Under the pieces are notes generated by a model. The model worked only from the letters and a program-made list of their open reading frames with translations. It was not told the origin of the DNA and made no database searches. A program made the translations under genes and the position numbers. From Flavobacterium defluvii (GTDB lineage: Bacteria; Bacteroidota; Bacteroidia; Flavobacteriales; Flavobacteriaceae), in contig NZ_FQWC01000014.1 of NCBI RefSeq assembly GCF_900129555.1, positions 1-64,000 of the forward strand: DNA of 64,000 nucleotides, given 5' to 3'. The stretch's first letter is position 1. Every line of letters begins with the position of its first letter. This document shows positions 35,989 through 45,099 of this stretch, one piece after another.

Positions 35989-38307
35989 ATGAGAATTATA
36001 AAATCTTATTTGATAATCGGTTTTCTTGCTCTTGTAACTTCTTCGTATGCGCAGAAAGTTTATACAGAGAAAGACATTCGTATCATTCCAAAACCAACTC
36101 AGACTCTAATAAAAACCGGTGTTTTTGAATTTAATAAAGATACAAAGTTTGTGACCAATACTGATTTTCAAAAAGATGCTGCCAATGCTTTGGCTTCTAA
36201 ATTTGCTATTGCGGCAGGATGGAAACCAGAAACAATCACAAAAGCTCCAGCGAGTAATTTTGTTCAGTTTAAAGTTGACCCAAACTTAAAAAATGAAGCC
36301 TATATTTTAGACGTAAATTCAAACAATATTGTTATTTCTGCTAAAGGAAATGCCGGATTTTTATATGCTTTAGAAAGTATCAGACAATTACTTCCTGAAG
36401 CAATAGAAAGCCAATATGCTATTTCCTCTGCAAAATGGCAGATTCCAAGTTTAACAATTACAGATGAACCACGATTTAAATGGAGAGGTTTAATGCTCGA
36501 TTTATCACGTCATTTTTTTGATAAAAATTATATTCTGGCCACAATTGACCGACTTGCAATGCACAAAATGAACGTTCTGCACTTACATTTAGTAGACGAT
36601 CAGGGATGGAGAATTGAAATTAAAAAATACCCAAAACTAACTGAAGTTGGCGCCTGGAGAGTAAATCAGGAAAACGTATCATGGAATGCCAGATTAGCAA
36701 CGAATCCTGATGAAAAAGGAACTTACGGAGGTTTTTTTACGCAGGAAGAATTAAAAGAAATCGTAAAATATGCAGCTTCTAAAAACATTGAAGTAATTCC
36801 GGAAATCGAAATGCCGGCGCACGTAAGCAGTGCTATTGCATCGTATCCTGAACTGGCTTGTTTTGATCAGCGTATTGGCGTTCCGTCTGGCGGAGTTTGG
36901 CCTATTACTGATATTTATTGTGCAGGAAAAGAAACGACGTTTGAATTTCTTCAAAATGTATTAGATGAAGTAATGACGATTTTTCCATCAAAATATATCC
37001 ATATTGGTGGAGATGAAGCTACCAAAACCAATTGGGCAAAATGTCCGTACTGCCAAAAAAGAATCAAAGATGAGGGTTTAAAAAGTGTTGAAGAATTACA
37101 AAGTTATTTTGTAAAACGTATTGAAAAATACATCAATTCAAAAGGGAAAAAAGTAATTGGCTGGGATGAAATTCTGGAAGGCGGTTTAGCTCCGGAAGCT
37201 ACGGTTATGAGCTGGAGAGGCATGAAAGGTGGAGTTGAAGCTGCAGATCAGGGACATGATGTTATTATGACTCCGGAATCTCCTTGTTATTTCAACTTTT
37301 ATCAGGGACCTCAAAATGAAGAACCTTTGGCTTTTGATGCTTACAATCCGTTGAGCGAAGTGTACAAATTTGATCCTGTAGTTTCTACAATGTCACCTCA
37401 GGAAGCGGCACATGTTTTAGGAGGACAAGCGAATTTATGGGCTGAATATTTATCACTGCCAAAAGATTCTGAATATATGATTTTTCCAAGACTGGCTGCA
37501 TTATCAGAAACACTATGGAGTCCGAAAGAAAAACGCAGCTGGAATGATTTTTCAACGAGATTATTTTCATTGTTCAAACGTTACGATTATTTAGGAATTA
37601 ATTATGCAAAAAGTGCTTATTTGGTAACGTCTTCTTCAACTGCAGATTTACCAAATAAACAAATCAAAGTCGAACTGAAAAATGAATTTCCAAATCCGGA
37701 TATCCGTTATGTTTTGGGAGACAAAAACATCGATCATCACGCTGTAAAATATACCAGTCCAATTGAATTTAAAGAAACTACAATTTTAAAAGCTTCTTTA
37801 TTTCAGGACGAAAAACCAGTTGGGAAAACTTTTACCGATACTATTATTTTCCATAAAGCTTTTTCGCAAAAAGTAAAATACTTAACGCCTTATAATCAGA
37901 ATTATAAAGGTGATGCCAATACAATGGTCAATACTATTAGAGGAAGTAAAAATTACCATGACGGACAATGGCAGGCGTGGCTTGTAAATGATATGGAACT
38001 GGTTATTGATTTTGAAAAACAGGAAAGTATCGAGCAGGTAATCGTAGGAACTCTTGAAAGTCAGGGAGCTGGAGTTAATTTTCCGATTGAAGTTAAAGTT
38101 TTGATTTCTAATGATGGAATTAAATACAAACAAGTTGGAAAAATTATGCGTCCTTATGCTGTTAATGCAGTTCCGGAACTGAAGGATTTTAAAATCAATT
38201 TTCAAAGACAAAACACCCGTTTTGTAAAAGTAATAGCAGGAAATTTAAAGAAAAGTCCTAAAGGAGAAAGTTCATGGCTGTTTGTTGACGAAATTCTTGT
38301 GAACTAA
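35989..38307 (+). CDS. GH20 beta-N-acetylhexosaminidase
   Basis: Exported exo-hexosaminidase using substrate-assisted catalysis. 772 residues, signal peptide ending SSYAQ at 22. Domains: GH20b N-terminal alpha/beta domain about 30-155; TIM barrel about 160-510 with RGLMLDLSRHFF, HLHLVDDQGWRIEI and the catalytic pair Asp342-Glu343 in YIHIGGDEAT; chitobiase-type C-terminal segment; and an F5/8-type C domain about 640-770 ending ESSWLFVDEILVN. It probably takes terminal beta-linked GlcNAc or GalNAc off glycan antennae once galactose is gone. It is part of the D-block unit GH2-GH20-GH29-GH92-GH3. Confidence 0.95.
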   Translation: MRIIKSYLIIGFLALVTSSYAQKVYTEKDIRIIPKPTQTLIKTGVFEFNKDTKFVTNTDFQKDAANALASKFAIAAGWKPETITKAPASNFVQFKVDPNLKNEAYILDVNSNNIVISAKGNAGFLYALESIRQLLPEAIESQYAISSAKWQIPSLTITDEPRFKWRGLMLDLSRHFFDKNYILATIDRLAMHKMNVLHLHLVDDQGWRIEIKKYPKLTEVGAWRVNQENVSWNARLATNPDEKGTYGGFFTQEELKEIVKYAASKNIEVIPEIEMPAHVSSAIASYPELACFDQRIGVPSGGVWPITDIYCAGKETTFEFLQNVLDEVMTIFPSKYIHIGGDEATKTNWAKCPYCQKRIKDEGLKSVEELQSYFVKRIEKYINSKGKKVIGWDEILEGGLAPEATVMSWRGMKGGVEAADQGHDVIMTPESPCYFNFYQGPQNEEPLAFDAYNPLSEVYKFDPVVSTMSPQEAAHVLGGQANLWAEYLSLPKDSEYMIFPRLAALSETLWSPKEKRSWNDFSTRLFSLFKRYDYLGINYAKSAYLVTSSSTADLPNKQIKVELKNEFPNPDIRYVLGDKNIDHHAVKYTSPIEFKETTILKASLFQDEKPVGKTFTDTIIFHKAFSQKVKYLTPYNQNYKGDANTMVNTIRGSKNYHDGQWQAWLVNDMELVIDFEKQESIEQVIVGTLESQGAGVNFPIEVKVLISNDGIKYKQVGKIMRPYAVNAVPELKDFKINFQRQNTRFVKVIAGNLKKSPKGESSWLFVDEILVN

Positions 38308-38318
38308 ACATTTACAAC

Positions 38319-38374
38319 GTTTAAATTTTACAAAGTTTAAGCGACGTCCGGACACTTTGTCTAAAAAATTTAAA
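38319..38374. repeat. Imperfect inverted repeat in the GH20-GH29 gap
   Basis: Arms tttaaattttacaaagt and actttgtctaaaaaattt pair with one bulge. The sequence is AT-rich and modest in strength. The 124-nt gap otherwise holds nothing I can identify. Confidence 0.4.
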
Positions 38375-38431
38375 TGTAATTTTTACAATTAAAAAAGAAG
38401 AACAAAAACAAAAACTATAAATAGAATAAAG

Positions 38432-39916
38432 ATGAAAAGAGGAATATTCATAATCGCGTTATTATTTTCCGTACAAATGTTTTCGCAGGCCATTTATGAA
38501 GATGAGCGTTATGTACCGGAAACAGATCCGTTAGTATTGAAAAATCTGGAACAATGGCAGGGTAAAAAATTTGGATTATTAATGCACTGGGGAACCTACA
38601 GCCAATGGGGAATTGTAGAGTCATGGTCAATTTGTCCGGAAGATTATGGATGGTGCGAACGTAAAAAAGGAAGTAATCCATCAAACTATAATCAATATGT
38701 TGCCGATTATGAAGGTTTAAAAAAGACTTTTAACCCAACAAAATTTGATCCGGTAAAATGGGCAAAAGCAGCAAAAGCAGCCGGAATGAAATACATGGTT
38801 TTTACCACCAAACACCATGACGGATTTAATATGTACGACACGAAATATTCTGATTATAAAATCACAGATAAAGACTGCCCTTTCAGCACAAATCCAAAAG
38901 CCGATGTTTTAAAAGAAGTTTTTAATGCTTTTAGAGCCGAGAATATTTCAACGGGAGCCTATTTCTCAAAACCAGACTGGCATAATGAAAATTACTGGGA
39001 TCCGTATTTCCCGCCTTTCGACAGAAACGTAAATTACGACCCATCATTATATCCTGAAAAATGGCAGAAATATGTTGATTTTACACATAACCAGATTTTA
39101 GAAATTCTTACGAACTACGGAAAAGTAGATATTTTGTGGCTTGACGGAGGCTGGGTTAGAAAAAGAGATCAGGTAAACATCAAAGAAAACTACGATGAGA
39201 AATTTGCTGAAAACGAATCTAAAAACGGTTTCATCAAACACAGAGTAGTAGATCAGGATCCTAAAATGGATGAATTGGTTGCAAAAGCACGTCAGAAACA
39301 ACCGGGATTAATTGTAGTAGACAGAGCAGTTCACGGTAAAAACCAAAACTATTTAACGCCTGAAGGCCGTGTTCCTGCAAAAACACTGCCTTATCCTTGG
39401 GAATCTTGTATTACTTCTGGCGGCGGATGGTCGTATACGCCAGACGCAAAATACATGACCGGAAGACAAGGTATTCACATGTTAGTTGATATTGTAGCAA
39501 AAGGCGGAAACTTATTACTGAATGTTGCGCCAAGTCCGGAAGGAGAATGGCAGCAGGGAGCTTACGATTTATTACAAGCTTACGCTGACTGGATGAAAGT
39601 AAACAGTGTAGCCATTTATGATACAAAACCAATCGAACCTTTTAAAGAAGATAATATCTGTTTTACACAAAACAAAGCCGGAAACGTATTTGCCTTTTAT
39701 TTAGCAAAAGATGGAGAAGATAAAATTCCTGCAGAAGTTACTGTGAAATCGATCAGTCCTAAAAAAGGAACAAAAATTACCATGTTAGGTTCTAAAACTT
39801 CTTTAAAGTGGACAAAAGAAGGAAACGGATTTAAAGTAGTAATTCCAGAAAGTCTTAGAAATAATTTACCTGCAAAAGAAGCCTGGACTTTAAAAATTGA
39901 AGCTATTAACAGATAA
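38432..39916 (+). CDS. GH29 alpha-L-fucosidase, short form
   Basis: 494 residues, signal peptide ending VQMFSQ at about 19. GH29 barrel with KKFGLLMHWGTYSQWG, FTTKHHDGFNMYDTKYSDYKITD and the nucleophile Asp238 in VDILWLDGGWVRKRDQ, then LLNVAPSPEGEWQ typical of the barrel end. A small beta-domain from about 400 closes the protein, with no extra binding modules, unlike the other fucosidase in this window. Two different GH29 architectures suggest two fucose linkages, for example core and antennary, but that is inference. It lies between GH20 and GH92. Confidence 0.94.
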   Translation: MKRGIFIIALLFSVQMFSQAIYEDERYVPETDPLVLKNLEQWQGKKFGLLMHWGTYSQWGIVESWSICPEDYGWCERKKGSNPSNYNQYVADYEGLKKTFNPTKFDPVKWAKAAKAAGMKYMVFTTKHHDGFNMYDTKYSDYKITDKDCPFSTNPKADVLKEVFNAFRAENISTGAYFSKPDWHNENYWDPYFPPFDRNVNYDPSLYPEKWQKYVDFTHNQILEILTNYGKVDILWLDGGWVRKRDQVNIKENYDEKFAENESKNGFIKHRVVDQDPKMDELVAKARQKQPGLIVVDRAVHGKNQNYLTPEGRVPAKTLPYPWESCITSGGGWSYTPDAKYMTGRQGIHMLVDIVAKGGNLLLNVAPSPEGEWQQGAYDLLQAYADWMKVNSVAIYDTKPIEPFKEDNICFTQNKAGNVFAFYLAKDGEDKIPAEVTVKSISPKKGTKITMLGSKTSLKWTKEGNGFKVVIPESLRNNLPAKEAWTLKIEAINR

Positions 39917-39920
39917 AAAT

Positions 39921-42164
39921 ATGTTTTCAATACCCAAAATAATATCAAGAACAGCATGTATTTTTTATATGCTGTTTTTTAGCATCATAATTTCTGCTCA
40001 AACACCAGCCGATTTTGTGAATCCGTTTATAGGAACGTCTAATTACGGAGCGGCTTTTCCCGGACCAATTGCTCCACGCGGAATGGCAAGTATCAGTCCG
40101 TTTAATGTTGCCGGAGTAAAAAATACGCCAATGGAAAAAGATAGTCAGTGGCTTTCGAATCCTTATGTAAATGAAAATACGTTTTTGACTGGATTTTCTC
40201 AGGTGAATTTAAGCGGTGTCGGCTGTCCGGAATTAGGTGTCATCTTATTAATGCCAACAACAGGTGAAGTTCAAATCGATCATTTAAAATATGGATCGAC
40301 TTATTCTAATGAAATGGCAAAAGCCGGATACTATAGTGTAGATATCAACAAGTATAAAGTAAAAGGCGAATTTACTGCTTCAAAACGAGTTGGAGTAAGC
40401 CGATTCACTTTCCCGAAAGGGCAGTCAAATATTTTATTAAATCTTGGTTTAGGATTAACAAATGAAGAAGGCGCAATGGTAAGAGTGGTTTCTTCGACAG
40501 AAATTGAAGGAATGCGTTCTGTAGGATCCTTTTGTTATAATAGTCCGGAAGATGCTTATCCGGTTTATTTCGCTGCTAAATTTTCTAAACCTGCCGATAA
40601 ATTCGGAGTTTGGAAAAAACCTTCGAAATATAATGGTGTTGAAGCACAATGGATGGGATACAACGGAAAAGCGAGAATGATGGAAAATACAATCAAAACC
40701 GTTGTAGGCGATAGTATTGGAAGTTATTTTAGATATAATTTTGATAAAGAAGAAACGGTTGAAGTTAAAATTGGAATTTCGTATGTAAGCATCGAAAACG
40801 CTCACGAAAACTTAGAAAAAGAAGTTGGAAACAAATCTTTTGATGCTGTTTACAAAGAAACATATGACGAATGGAACGAAGAACTTTCTAAAATTTCAGT
40901 TGAAGGCGGTTCAAAAGATGACAAAACAATTTTCTACACAGCTTTATATCACACTTTAATTCATCCAAATATTTTAAATGATTGTAATGGCGAATACCCA
41001 GTAATTAAAAGAAGTAAAATTGGTAAAACCGATGGAACACGTTATACAGTATTCTCATTATGGGATACGTACAGAAATCTGCATCAGTTAATGTCTTTGG
41101 TTTATCCAAAACAGCAATCGGATATGGTAAAAAGTATGCTTGACATGTTTGATGAAAACAGCTGGTTACCTAAATGGGAATTGAATTCGACAGAGACTTT
41201 TACTATGGTTGGAGATCCGGCAAGTATTGTAATTACAGATACTTACTTAAAAGGGATTCATGATTTTGATGTTCAGAAAGCTTATTACGCTATGCTAAAA
41301 GGAGCAGATCAGATAGAAAATAATCCGCTTCGTCCGGGATTGAAAGATTATATCAAAAAAGGATATTTGACTACCGACAGCAAAGGTCCGGTTTCGACGA
41401 CTCAGGAATACAATATTTCAGATTATTGTATTTCGCTTATGGCCAATGAATTTGGAGATAAAGCCAATGTAAAACGTTTTAAAAATCGTTCCTTATCATA
41501 CAGAAAATTATTTGATAAAAAATTAAATCTGCTTCGCCCAAGAATAGCAAACGGAAATTGGTACGAACCTTTTGATCCAAATTCAGGAGCTAATTTTGAA
41601 GAAAATGTTGGTTTTATTGAAGGAAATGCATGGCAGTACGCTTTTATGGTTCCTCATGACATTAACGGATTGAAGAAATTAATGGGCGGCGATAAAGCAT
41701 TTTCGGCACAATTGCAGAAAATATTCGACATAAAACAATTTGATATGGCAAACGAGCCGGATATCGCGAATCCGTATTTGTTTAATTATGTGAAAGGCGA
41801 AGAATATAAAGCTCAGGAAATGGTAAAGAAATTGGTTCGCGAATATTTCAAAAATGAACCAAAAGGACTGCCGGGAAATGACGATACAGGAACAATGTCG
41901 GCTTGGTTAGTGTATTCTATGATGGGAATTTATCCAATTTCTCCAGGCGATCCAATTTACACCATTACAACGCCAATGTTTGATAAAGTAACGATCAAAT
42001 TAGATTCAAAATATTATAAAAATGAAAGTATTGTGATTGAAAAAGAAGTTAATAACGACGGAAAAATCAAAGCAATACAATTAAACGGAAAAGCACTGAA
42101 CAGTTATTTTATTTCGCACGAAGATCTTGTGAATGGAAAAACGTTGAAAGTGATCCAAAATTAA
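39921..42164 (+). CDS. GH92 exo-alpha-mannosidase, second copy
   Basis: The start at 39921 is chosen because it gives a signal peptide (MFSIPKIISRTACIFYML...ISAQ) and avoids overlap with the fucosidase gene ending at 39916; an ATG at 39897 is also in frame. 747 residues. GH92 landmarks: FVNPFIGTSNYGAAFPGPIAPRGM, GFSQVNLSGVGCPELG, FSLWDTYRNLHQLMSL, GFIEGNAWQYAFMVPHD, and GLPGNDDTGTMSAWLVYSMMGIYPI. The acid region reads MANEPDIANPYLF instead of GNEPSHH, so it differs from the first GH92 and likely has another alpha-mannose linkage preference. Its processing partner is the GH3 gene 12 nt downstream. Confidence 0.93.
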   Translation: MFSIPKIISRTACIFYMLFFSIIISAQTPADFVNPFIGTSNYGAAFPGPIAPRGMASISPFNVAGVKNTPMEKDSQWLSNPYVNENTFLTGFSQVNLSGVGCPELGVILLMPTTGEVQIDHLKYGSTYSNEMAKAGYYSVDINKYKVKGEFTASKRVGVSRFTFPKGQSNILLNLGLGLTNEEGAMVRVVSSTEIEGMRSVGSFCYNSPEDAYPVYFAAKFSKPADKFGVWKKPSKYNGVEAQWMGYNGKARMMENTIKTVVGDSIGSYFRYNFDKEETVEVKIGISYVSIENAHENLEKEVGNKSFDAVYKETYDEWNEELSKISVEGGSKDDKTIFYTALYHTLIHPNILNDCNGEYPVIKRSKIGKTDGTRYTVFSLWDTYRNLHQLMSLVYPKQQSDMVKSMLDMFDENSWLPKWELNSTETFTMVGDPASIVITDTYLKGIHDFDVQKAYYAMLKGADQIENNPLRPGLKDYIKKGYLTTDSKGPVSTTQEYNISDYCISLMANEFGDKANVKRFKNRSLSYRKLFDKKLNLLRPRIANGNWYEPFDPNSGANFEENVGFIEGNAWQYAFMVPHDINGLKKLMGGDKAFSAQLQKIFDIKQFDMANEPDIANPYLFNYVKGEEYKAQEMVKKLVREYFKNEPKGLPGNDDTGTMSAWLVYSMMGIYPISPGDPIYTITTPMFDKVTIKLDSKYYKNESIVIEKEVNNDGKIKAIQLNGKALNSYFISHEDLVNGKTLKVIQN

Positions 42165-42176
42165 ACTCTCACAACT

Positions 42177-44837
42177 ATGTTACAACTCAAAATCAAAAAA
42201 ACAGCCATTATTTGTGTAATGGCTGTAGGTTTTTTTAACCTGAGCTATTCGCAGAAAAAATATCCGTATCAGGATGCAAAATTACCGGTAGAAGATAGGG
42301 TAAAAGACTTGTTAAGCCGTATGTCGCTTGAAGAAAAAGTGCGCCAGATGGATATGTACAAAGGCGAATTTTTTAAAGAAAAAGAAGATTTTTCCAAATC
42401 AAAATCTGATGCAAAAATTGGGAATTTAGGAATAGGAGCGATTCATGATATTTATCCTCGTTCGGCAAAAATGATTAATGATCTGCAAAGCGAAATCATC
42501 AAAAAAAATAAATGGGGAATTCCTGCCCTGATTATGTGCGAGATGCTGCACGGCTATTTAGATGAAGGAAGTACAGCTTTTCCAATGAATATTGGCCTTG
42601 GCGCAACCTGGGATACAAATGTAATGGACAAAGTCGGGAAAGTGATTGCGATGGAAGCAAGATCACACGGAGTTCATTTTGGTTTAGGTCCAAATTTAGA
42701 TTTAGGCCGCGAACCACGCTGGGGACGTGTGGCAGAAACTTTTGGTGAAGATGCCTATCTAAACAGCGAAATTGGTTTGGCTTTTATTAAAGGAATGCAG
42801 GGAGACGATTTAAAATCAGACCGTTCGATCATTGCAGAACCTAAGCATTTTGCAGTTCACGGTATTCCACAGGCAGGAGGAAATTCTTCGCCAATTTTGG
42901 TTGGAGAACGTTCGGCGAGAGAAGACCATCTTCCATCATTTGAAAAAGCATTTAGAAAAGGAGGCGCATTGGGAACTATGTGTGCGTATTCAGAATTAGA
43001 CGGAATTCCTTGTGCCGCTAATCATTGGTTATTGACCGATGTTTTGAGAAACGAATGGGGTTTTAAAGGAATTGTAGTTTCAGATTTAGGTGCTATAAAA
43101 TATCTTCAGGTAACACATTATGTTACAAGTTCTCCAAAAGAAAGCATTAGAGAAGCCATTGCTGCGGGAGTTGATATGCAGTTTTATGATTTTACAAATG
43201 AGTTTTGGCAAAACACTATTATAGAATTAGTAAACGAAAAGAAACTTACAATGGAGCAGATTGACCGTGCTGCCGGAGGAGTTTTGAGATTGAAATTTTT
43301 ATTAGGATTATTTGAAAATCCATACACAGATAAAAATTTAATTAAAGAGCGTTTTCATACCAAAGAAAATCAAAATGTTGCTCTGGAAGCGGCTCAAAAA
43401 TCTATGGTTTTATTAAAAAATGACAACAATACACTGCCTTTAAGCAAAAACTTAAAAAATATTGCGGTTATCGGGCCAAATGCAAATGCTTCAAGATTGG
43501 GAGGATATGCTCCAAAAAACAGTATTGGAATGACGGTTTACGAAGGTATCCAGCAGTTGGTTGGCAAAACAGCCAATGTAGTTTACGAAGAAGGCGTTCC
43601 ATTGATTGTAAAAGGACAAATTATTCCATCGAAATATTTATTTACTCCGGATGAATCTCAAAACGGGCTAAAAGGAGAATATTTTAATAACCGAAATGTT
43701 GAAGGAACTCCGGCATTAACACGTATTGACAGCCAATTAGAGTTTGACTGGCCTTGGTCTCCCGGCGATGGCGTTACCGATGATGATTTTTCTATTAGAT
43801 GGACAGGTTACATAAAATCAGATAAATCTTTTGATGGCTGGTTAGGCTTAAGTTCTGATGATGGAATCAGAATGTGGATTGACGATCAATTGGTAATCGA
43901 CAACTGGACAAAAGGAGCAACGAGCATGGTTACGACTCCAAAAAACATCGAAGCAGGAAAAAAATACAAAGTCCGCATTGAAATGTGGGAAGGCGGCTGG
44001 GGAGCCAGAGCTCATTTACGCTGGAATTTAGAAAAAGTAAACTTACAGCCTGCCATCGATGCTGCTAAGAAAGCCGATGTTGCTATTGTAGTTTTAGGAG
44101 AATCAAATGAATTGGTCGAAGAAAACCGAGATGTAGCTTCATTAGACTTATTTGGAATGCAGCAGGAACTAATTGAAGAAATTCATAAAACAGGAACTCC
44201 GGTAGTTTGTGTATTGTTAAACGGTCGCCCGCTGTCTACAAACTGGATTGCCGAAAACATCCCGGCTGTGGTTGAAGGCTGGTTTCCGGGAGAATTGGGC
44301 GGGAGAGCAGTTGCTGATGTTTTATTTGGGGATTATAATCCTGGTGGAAGAATGCCAATTACAGTTCCAAAATCTGTTGGACAGTTACCTATATATTATA
44401 ACCAAAAACGATCTGCAATTCATAGATATGTCGCCGAAAGCGAACATCCGTTATATACATTTGGTTACGGATTGAGTTATACAAAGTTTGAGTATTCAAA
44501 TTTAAAAATCAGTTCAAAAGAAATTAAAGCTGACGGCGAATTAAAAGTTTCTGTTGATGTTAAAAACATTGGAGACAGAGACGGAGATGAAGTTGTGCAA
44601 TTATATATTAAGGATGTGTACAGCAGTACAACAACACCTGAAAAAACCTTAAAAGGATTTAAAAGATTAAATATTAAAAAAGGGGAAGTAAAAACAGTTG
44701 AGTTTACATTAACACCTGATGAGTTATCTATTTGGAACAGAGAAATGAAACGCGTTGTTGAACCTGGTGATTTTGAAGTTATGGCTGGTGGAAATTCTAC
44801 GGATCTGCTTAAAACAAATTTTAAAGTTTTAAACTAA
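42177..44837 (+). CDS. GH3 beta-glycosidase with PA14 insertion
   Basis: 886 residues, signal peptide ending NLSYSQ at 26. GH3 N-terminal barrel about 30-380 with EPKHFAVHG and the nucleophile Asp303 in GIVVSDLGAI (most relatives have SDW or SDY here); GH3 C-terminal sandwich interrupted by a PA14 domain about 495-615 (GEYFNNRNVEGTP, FSIRWTGYI, ARAHLRWNLE); fibronectin-III-like domain about 790-880 (ISSKEIKADGELKVSVDVKNIGDRDG). GH3 members with a PA14 insert are beta-glucosidases, beta-xylosidases or exo-hexosaminidases. In an N-glycan context, beta-1,2-xylose of plant glycans is an attractive but unproven substrate. Last enzyme before the second SusC/SusD pair. Confidence 0.92.
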   Translation: MLQLKIKKTAIICVMAVGFFNLSYSQKKYPYQDAKLPVEDRVKDLLSRMSLEEKVRQMDMYKGEFFKEKEDFSKSKSDAKIGNLGIGAIHDIYPRSAKMINDLQSEIIKKNKWGIPALIMCEMLHGYLDEGSTAFPMNIGLGATWDTNVMDKVGKVIAMEARSHGVHFGLGPNLDLGREPRWGRVAETFGEDAYLNSEIGLAFIKGMQGDDLKSDRSIIAEPKHFAVHGIPQAGGNSSPILVGERSAREDHLPSFEKAFRKGGALGTMCAYSELDGIPCAANHWLLTDVLRNEWGFKGIVVSDLGAIKYLQVTHYVTSSPKESIREAIAAGVDMQFYDFTNEFWQNTIIELVNEKKLTMEQIDRAAGGVLRLKFLLGLFENPYTDKNLIKERFHTKENQNVALEAAQKSMVLLKNDNNTLPLSKNLKNIAVIGPNANASRLGGYAPKNSIGMTVYEGIQQLVGKTANVVYEEGVPLIVKGQIIPSKYLFTPDESQNGLKGEYFNNRNVEGTPALTRIDSQLEFDWPWSPGDGVTDDDFSIRWTGYIKSDKSFDGWLGLSSDDGIRMWIDDQLVIDNWTKGATSMVTTPKNIEAGKKYKVRIEMWEGGWGARAHLRWNLEKVNLQPAIDAAKKADVAIVVLGESNELVEENRDVASLDLFGMQQELIEEIHKTGTPVVCVLLNGRPLSTNWIAENIPAVVEGWFPGELGGRAVADVLFGDYNPGGRMPITVPKSVGQLPIYYNQKRSAIHRYVAESEHPLYTFGYGLSYTKFEYSNLKISSKEIKADGELKVSVDVKNIGDRDGDEVVQLYIKDVYSSTTTPEKTLKGFKRLNIKKGEVKTVEFTLTPDELSIWNREMKRVVEPGDFEVMAGGNSTDLLKTNFKVLN

Positions 44838-45099
44838 TTTGATGAAAACCAATAATATGTTTAACGATTAAGATAATTAAAAAAGAATGTTGTTAAAAAA
44901 AAGATAAATCACTCAGATTAATGCGATCAAGGTGTTGAAAATAAAGAGGATAAAGCTTACAATTTAAAACGTTTTCGCGGCCTTAAATTATAAATGTATT
45001 CCCAACACCTTTTCAAAATTGTCATTTGTCGAAATTATATCCTGTTAACAAAATGTATTCTTAAGTTTAACATGTTATTAACTCAAAAAACAACTAAAT
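44838..45099. other. Intergenic region before susC-2
   Basis: 262 nt, very AT-rich. It contains 9-bp inverted arms aaggtgttg (44929-44937) and caacacctt (45003-45011) about 65 nt apart, which could be an operator or leader structure. I found no exact TTG-N17-23-TAnnTTTG promoter. No sigma/anti-sigma or HTCS gene is adjacent, so the regulator of this pair is elsewhere. Confidence 0.4.

Noticed and set aside
40455..40805. Reverse ORF of 116 codons in the second GH92 gene
   Set aside because: Antisense shadow with biased Phe/Ile/Arg composition.
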